64,000 bases of DNA. Source: Phenylobacterium sp. (GTDB lineage: Bacteria > Pseudomonadota > Alphaproteobacteria > Caulobacterales > Caulobacteraceae). The translations under genes and the position numbers were made by a program. Of this stretch, positions 59,775-64,000 are shown piece by piece; position 1 is the first letter of the stretch; every line of letters begins with the position of its first letter. The notes under the pieces were generated by a model. The model ran no database searches. It was given only the letters and a program-made list of their open reading frames with translations, and was not told where the DNA came from. The DNA lies in assembly GCF_030681155.1 (NCBI RefSeq), contig NZ_JAUXXE010000068.1, positions 1-64,000 on the forward strand, written 5' to 3'.

Positions 59775-61979
59775 CTAGAACGCCGCGCGGAAGGTCACTT
59801 GGTAGAGCACCCCCGAGCGTTCGCTCTCGCGTTCGCTGTCGTTGATTTTTCCCGCCGCGCGGTTGGCCAGGATTTCGTCCACCGAGTCCCCGTCATAGGT
59901 GCGGTAGGTCTCGCGCTTTTCCTTATCCAGCAGGTTCATCGCCGCCAGGCGCACCACATAGCGGTCGCCGAAACGCTTCTCTACGAAGGCCTCCAGGTCC
60001 GGATCGTAGTCGACCGTCACGTCCTCATCGAGGCCGGTCTCAAAGCCCATGTCGCGATCATAGAGGCTGGCGCCGAAGCTGGCGTTCCAGGTCGGGACCG
60101 TGTGTACGAAGCCGATGTTGTAGACGTAGCTGGGCTGGTTGGTGAACGGGCGGTTCTTGCCGGTGAAGGGATCCTTCACCTCGCTGTCGAGCCAGGTGTA
60201 GTTGAAGAACAGCCCGGTGTTGGGCAGGCCGACCACGTCCAGCGGTGTCGAGAAGTCGAGTTCGACGCCCCAGGTCTTGCCTGACCCCACGTTGCGCGGC
60301 TCGTAGACCCGGCCAAGGCCCGAGGACGACACCTCGCTGGTCGCCACCAGTTCGATCAGGTCCTTGATGTCGCGATAGAAGAAGTTGATCCCGACCACGC
60401 CGCGCGCGCCCAGGCGGCGCTCGTAGCCGACGTCCAGCCCCCAGGCCGTCTCGTTGTCGAGGGCCGGGTTGCCGCGCAGATCGTCGTCGTCGATCGGCTC
60501 TTCCTCGGCCAGATACGGCGCGAGCAGATCGAAGTCCGGCCGGCGAACGGTGCGGGCGACCGAGGCGCGGAACTGGTCGACATCGGTGGGTTTGAAGGTC
60601 GCGTGCAGCGAGGGGTTCAGTTCGTCGGAGTCCTTGGACACCTTGCCCAGATCGCTGGTCACGTCGCGCTTGGCGGTCTCGTAGCGAAGGCCCGCGTCGA
60701 AGGTCCACATGTCGTTCGGCTCGAGCGTCAGCCGCACGTAGGGATCGATCCGGCGTTCCTCGACGGTGTAGACCGCGCCCGGCGCAGGATCCGGATCGCC
60801 GACGACGCCGTCGTCGATGTCGAACTCGACCTCAGAGCCGTCGCGAGTCTTTTTCAGGAAATCGACGCCGAACTTCAGGTCGGCCGCGGCGGCCTTGAAC
60901 TTGTAAAAGGCGCCGGCGCCCCACTCGGTGTCCTTGATGTCCAGATCGACGTACTCGTCCAGTTCGCGGTCGGAAAAGTCCGCCTCCTCGCCCACATCGA
61001 CGCTGGTCTTGGTGTCTTCCTTGTAGCGCGACCAGCTGAGGTCGAGCCCCAGCGTGCCGGGGCCGGCGTCGAACTCGCCGTCCAGGTCCAGGGCGTAGGT
61101 CTTCTGCTTGATGCGTTCGGCCTGGATTTCGAATTCGTCGAAATCGCCGCGCGGCAATTCGTTGTAGGTGAGCGAGGTCTCGTCCTCGTCACGCTTGGTG
61201 TTCACGATCAGGCCCGAGGCCCGCAGCTTGCCGCCGTCAAACCGGTGGGTGATCTCGCCGTTGCCGGAAATGTCCACGCCGTCGCGGGTGTCGCTCTGGT
61301 ACTCGACATTGTCGAAGTCGCCGAAGTCGCCGTCATAGCGCAGGCTGACCTTCTGCTTGGGGTTGCGACGCCCCTGATAGTTCAGGCCCGCCCAGTATGT
61401 GGTGTCGCCCGAGGCCGTGGCGCCCGCATAGGCGATAGCCGCCGAGGGACGGACCTTGCCGTCCTCGTTGATCAAGGCCCCGGCCTTGACGAAGCCGCCC
61501 GTCAGGGTCGCGCCTTCCTTCAGCACCACGTTCAGCGAGCCGGCCATGCCGTCGCTGGGCTGGTCGGCGCGGGGGCTGCGGATGATCTCGATGCGCTCGA
61601 CCAATTCGGCCGGGATGCGATCGACGAAGAAACTGCGGTCGCCCTCGCCGCCGGGCGCGCGGCGGCCGTTGATCAGGATCTGGGTGTAGCCGGGCGGTAG
61701 ACCCCGCATCGAGACGCCGTCGAATTCCAGCACGTCCGAGGTGAAGGTCACGCCCGGAACGCGCTTCAGCATCTCACCGACCGAAACCGGCTCGAACCGC
61801 TGGAAGTATTCGAGGTCGTAGGAGAGCACCGGATTGACGTCGGGAGCCCGGTTGCGGAAGGCGATCTCGCCCGTCACGATCAGCTCGGACACCGGCGTGG
61901 CCGCGTCATCGGCCGCGGCCGGCGAAGCCAACAGAAGCGGCGCGATCGCGGCGCAGGCAAGCAAGGAAAATTTCGTCAT
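59775..61979 (-). CDS. TonB-dependent outer membrane receptor
   Basis: 734 residues with a signal peptide (cut near AAA-DD). It has a plug domain (VSVGEMLKRVPGVTF, VSMRGLPPGYTQILINGRRAPGGEGDRSFFVDRIPAELVERIEIIRSPRADQPSDGMAGSLNVVLKEG) and a barrel ending VLYQVTFRAAF with terminal Phe. It is divergent from the phytase gene (90 bases between starts), so uptake of phytate breakdown products is plausible. GGGGAA precedes the ATG. No TonB/ExbBD genes are in the window. Confidence 0.93.
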   Translation of the reverse strand: MTKFSLLACAAIAPLLLASPAAADDAATPVSELIVTGEIAFRNRAPDVNPVLSYDLEYFQRFEPVSVGEMLKRVPGVTFTSDVLEFDGVSMRGLPPGYTQILINGRRAPGGEGDRSFFVDRIPAELVERIEIIRSPRADQPSDGMAGSLNVVLKEGATLTGGFVKAGALINEDGKVRPSAAIAYAGATASGDTTYWAGLNYQGRRNPKQKVSLRYDGDFGDFDNVEYQSDTRDGVDISGNGEITHRFDGGKLRASGLIVNTKRDEDETSLTYNELPRGDFDEFEIQAERIKQKTYALDLDGEFDAGPGTLGLDLSWSRYKEDTKTSVDVGEEADFSDRELDEYVDLDIKDTEWGAGAFYKFKAAAADLKFGVDFLKKTRDGSEVEFDIDDGVVGDPDPAPGAVYTVEERRIDPYVRLTLEPNDMWTFDAGLRYETAKRDVTSDLGKVSKDSDELNPSLHATFKPTDVDQFRASVARTVRRPDFDLLAPYLAEEEPIDDDDLRGNPALDNETAWGLDVGYERRLGARGVVGINFFYRDIKDLIELVATSEVSSSGLGRVYEPRNVGSGKTWGVELDFSTPLDVVGLPNTGLFFNYTWLDSEVKDPFTGKNRPFTNQPSYVYNIGFVHTVPTWNASFGASLYDRDMGFETGLDEDVTVDYDPDLEAFVEKRFGDRYVVRLAAMNLLDKEKRETYRTYDGDSVDEILANRAAGKINDSERESERSGVLYQVTFRAAF

Positions 61980-62069
61980 CTAGTTCCCCGACCCGCGGGA
62001 CGGTTGACCCGACCCCGCACAGCATGATTTGCAGCGCAGGGGATATATCTTGCGCAAGGAGTGGGGCCA

Positions 62070-63176
62070 GTGACGGTTTCTCGGCAATTTTCTATCAGTT
62101 TTGCGACAGTAGCCGCAATGTCTGTTCTCACCGCGTCCTGCGCGGCCATTGATCCGGAAAGCGTCTCGGACTCGGCCGGCATGACCATCGGCACGGGCGT
62201 TCCCGTCCCCGCCGCCGGCGAAACGGCGGCGGTCGGCACGCAGGTCCGCGACGCCGCCGACGACCCGGAAATCTGGGCCGACCCGCGCGATCCATCGCGC
62301 GGCGTGATCTTCGGCACGGACAAGCAGGCCGGGCTCTATGTCTACGGCCTGGACGGCAAGGACCGTCAGTTCCTGCCCGAGGGGCCGCTGAACAATGTCG
62401 ATCTGCGGGACGGCTTCACGGTCACCGGCCGCGAGCAGGTGCTGGTGGGCGCCAGCGACCGCAAGCGGATGGGCATCGCCTTCTTCCTGCTCGACCCCGA
62501 CAGCCTGAACGTCACGCCCTGGGGCGTGTTCCCGGTGCAGGTGAGCGAGCCCTACGGCTTCTGCATGGGCCGTCTGGGCGGCGACACCGTCGCCGTGATG
62601 GTCGGCAAGGATGGCGACATCGCCCAGTTCACGGTCACCGCTCAGGACGGCAAGCCGAACCTCATCCTGACGCGGACCTTTGCGGTCGGCTCGCAGTCAG
62701 AGGGCTGCGTGATCGATGATGCGACCGGAACCCTCTTCATCGCCGAAGAGGCCAAGGGGATCTGGCGCTACAACCTCGACCACAAGAGCGGTTCGGCCCG
62801 CACCTTGCTGGCCGGCGCGCCGTCCGAAATCCTGAAGCCCGACGTCGAGGGCCTGACCCTGCTGCGCGAAGGGGCCAAGACCTATCTGCTGGCGTCAAGC
62901 CAGGGCGACAGCGCGTTCGCGGTCTGGCGGGTCGATGGCCCGCAGGCCGACTATGCCGGCCGCTTCTCTGTAGTGGGCGGGGCCGGCGCCGATCCGGTGA
63001 CCGGAACTGACGGCCTGGCCGCCCTGGGAGGCCCGGTGGGCGCGTTCCCCGAGGGTCTGATCGTGGTGCAGGACGACGCCGACACCGATGGCGAAGCGGC
63101 CTCGACCGTGCGCACGCGTCAGAACTTCAAGCTGGTCGACTGGCGGGCCGTGAAGTCCGCCCTGGCGATCAACTAG
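62070..63176 (+). CDS. Beta-propeller phytase (3-phytase)
   Basis: 368 residues from a GTG with AAGGAG eight bases upstream. The N-terminal signal has a lipobox-like SVLTASCAA near residue 24, so it may be a lipoprotein. Phytase signatures are DDPEIWADPRDPSRGVIFGTDKQAGLYVYGLDGK, NNVDLR, SEPYGFCMG, SEGCVIDDATGTLFIAEEAKGIWRY and VEGLTLL. The acidic residues bind Ca2+ in this family. It releases phosphate from phytate. Divergent from a TonB receptor. Confidence 0.93.
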   Translation: MTVSRQFSISFATVAAMSVLTASCAAIDPESVSDSAGMTIGTGVPVPAAGETAAVGTQVRDAADDPEIWADPRDPSRGVIFGTDKQAGLYVYGLDGKDRQFLPEGPLNNVDLRDGFTVTGREQVLVGASDRKRMGIAFFLLDPDSLNVTPWGVFPVQVSEPYGFCMGRLGGDTVAVMVGKDGDIAQFTVTAQDGKPNLILTRTFAVGSQSEGCVIDDATGTLFIAEEAKGIWRYNLDHKSGSARTLLAGAPSEILKPDVEGLTLLREGAKTYLLASSQGDSAFAVWRVDGPQADYAGRFSVVGGAGADPVTGTDGLAALGGPVGAFPEGLIVVQDDADTDGEAASTVRTRQNFKLVDWRAVKSALAIN

Positions 63177-63198
63177 ACGCCGAAGGTGTCCGCGGGGC

Positions 63199-63498
63199 TC
63201 AGGCCCCGCGGCGCCAATCGACGGCCATCGCAGGCTCGCGGAACGCGAAGCGCTTGAGGTGGCTTTCCATGACCTTTTCGAGCCGGTCCAGCCCCTCGAC
63301 GTCGGCGGCTTGGCTGACGATCATCAAGGTTTCGGGCGAGGCGCGCATCGACGCCTCCCCCATCTCGAAGGTGATCCGGCCTTCATGGCCCTCGTAGGTG
63401 GCCGGGACCTTGTGGCCGAAGTGCTTGCAGAGTTGCACCATGTAGCGCTGGGCCTCGGCCGTGGGCATGGTGGCGCTGGATTTCATCTTGGTCTCCAT
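63199..63498 (-). CDS. DUF2218 family protein
   Basis: 99 residues from METKMKSSATMPTAEAQRYMVQLCKHFGHKVPATYEGHEGRITFEMG. The layout (HFGHK near the N-terminus, RITFEMG, DHL-like MESHLKRFAFRE at the end) is that of DUF2218, a small family often beside metal or siderophore genes. It starts two bases after the PadR stop on the same strand, so it is probably regulated with it. TTG 63504 is an alternative start. Confidence 0.88.
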   Translation of the reverse strand: METKMKSSATMPTAEAQRYMVQLCKHFGHKVPATYEGHEGRITFEMGEASMRASPETLMIVSQAADVEGLDRLEKVMESHLKRFAFREPAMAVDWRRGA

Positions 63499-63500
63499 GC

Positions 63501-64000
63501 TCAAACCCGTTCGATCTTGGCGGCGGCCTCGTCGATCGCCGCGGCGATGGCGTCGATCTGTTCGTCGGTCGGGCGCTCGCCCTGCAGTCGCAGTCTCAAG
63601 GCGACGGCCAGGTTCTGCATGGCGCGCTCGACGCGCGGCGAAGACCGGGGCGAGGATTGAGCCGCCTCGTCCAACCGAGCAAAAACCGCATCCACCGCAG
63701 GCCGGTTCCGTTCCAGCGCCTCGGAGCCGGTGTCGGTGATCTCATAGGCCTTGCGACCGCCCTCGGCGCCGGTCTGACGAACGAAACCTTCGTCCTCCAG
63801 CAGGCTCAGCGTCGGATAGATCACGCCCGGGCTGGGCCGGTAGGCGCCGCCGGTGCGCTCTTCGAGGGCGCGGATGAGCTCATAGCCGTGGCCCGGCTTG
63901 TCCTTCAGCAGGGCCAGGATGACGAAGCGCAGGTCGCCGTGCTCAAGCAGGCGGCCGATCCGGCCCCCGCCGCCGCGCGGACCATGTCCGTGGCGCTCGC
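63501..64000 (-). CDS. PadR family transcriptional regulator (5' end beyond window)
   Basis: At least 165 residues; the window cuts its N-terminus. The visible part begins ERHGHGPRGGGGRIGRLLEHGDLRFVILALLKDKPGHGYELIRALEERTGGAYRPSPGVIYPTLSLLEDEGFV, the PadR winged helix (YPTLxxLExxGxV), preceded by a His/Gly-rich stretch. A C-terminal dimerisation helix follows. It likely controls itself and the DUF2218 gene. Confidence 0.93.
   Translation of the reverse strand, partial: ERHGHGPRGGGGRIGRLLEHGDLRFVILALLKDKPGHGYELIRALEERTGGAYRPSPGVIYPTLSLLEDEGFVRQTGAEGGRKAYEITDTGSEALERNRPAVDAVFARLDEAAQSSPRSSPRVERAMQNLAVALRLRLQGERPTDEQIDAIAAAIDEAAAKIERV

Overview
The window is GC-rich (roughly two thirds G+C by eye), nearly fully coding, and reads as a chromosomal segment of an alphaproteobacterium of the Caulobacterales (Caulobacter/Phenylobacterium-like). 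The grounds are the sucC-sucD-sucA-odhB-lpd cluster, COQ9, DUF2794, DUF1223, DUF2218 and DUF484 proteins, an HWE-family histidine kinase, a ccmA-B/C-D-G cytochrome c maturation locus, a TonB-dependent receptor beside a beta-propeller phytase, TTAACCAT (CtrA half-site-like) motifs, and sequences that look like two RNA leaders described from alphaproteobacteria (serC and ybhL). No phage, plasmid, IS element, CRISPR array, rRNA or tRNA was found.

Layout. 1-5.4 kb: the serC-serA serine operon (serA cut by the window edge) behind a structured leader, two small unknown proteins, a hybrid histidine kinase and a small secreted protein. 5.5-13.8 kb: a nucleotidyltransferase-like protein, thiD, an SDR, a secreted MetX-like hydrolase, folP, ftsH, rpsU (with a probable CUG start), COQ9 and a dienoyl-CoA isomerase-like crotonase. 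13.9-21.1 kb: a pentapeptide-repeat protein, a CorA transporter, a CHAP protein, a divergent VOC/TetR pair sharing one operator, TerC and a DHA2 exporter. 21.2-25.8 kb: priA divergent from fsa/DUF484/xerC. 25.8-34.1 kb: the TCA operon sucCD-sucA-odhB-lpd-GNAT on the minus strand. 34.6-44 kb: mixed small genes, including a type 2 malate dehydrogenase, HIT, a CitE-like lyase, ThpR, a BI-1 (YbhL) membrane protein, DUF2794, an HWE kinase and a DUF1223 protein. 44.1-51.0 kb: acnA, then the ccm genes split by two unrelated genes and an inverted repeat pair. 51.2-57.5 kb: small unknown genes, a Lys-tailed MarR regulator, yciB-ftsY, a TRIC-type protein and mtaB-dapF. 57.6-64 kb: a secreted S9 peptidase, a TonB receptor divergent from a phytase, DUF2218 and a PadR regulator cut by the window edge.

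Functional links. Central carbon metabolism is strong here: acnA, sucAB-lpd, sucCD and mdh give most of the TCA cycle from citrate to oxaloacetate. The ccm genes supply cytochromes c for respiration. The phytase/receptor pair probably scavenges inositol-phosphate phosphorus.

Most interesting non-coding signals: (i) inverted pairs of REP-like palindromes, one of which shows three fully compensatory base-pair changes between its two units; (ii) a possible C-rich-loop small RNA at about 42.95-43.10 kb; (iii) the CUG-start candidate of rpsU; (iv) a cluster of six TTAAC motifs at 51.0-51.2 kb.
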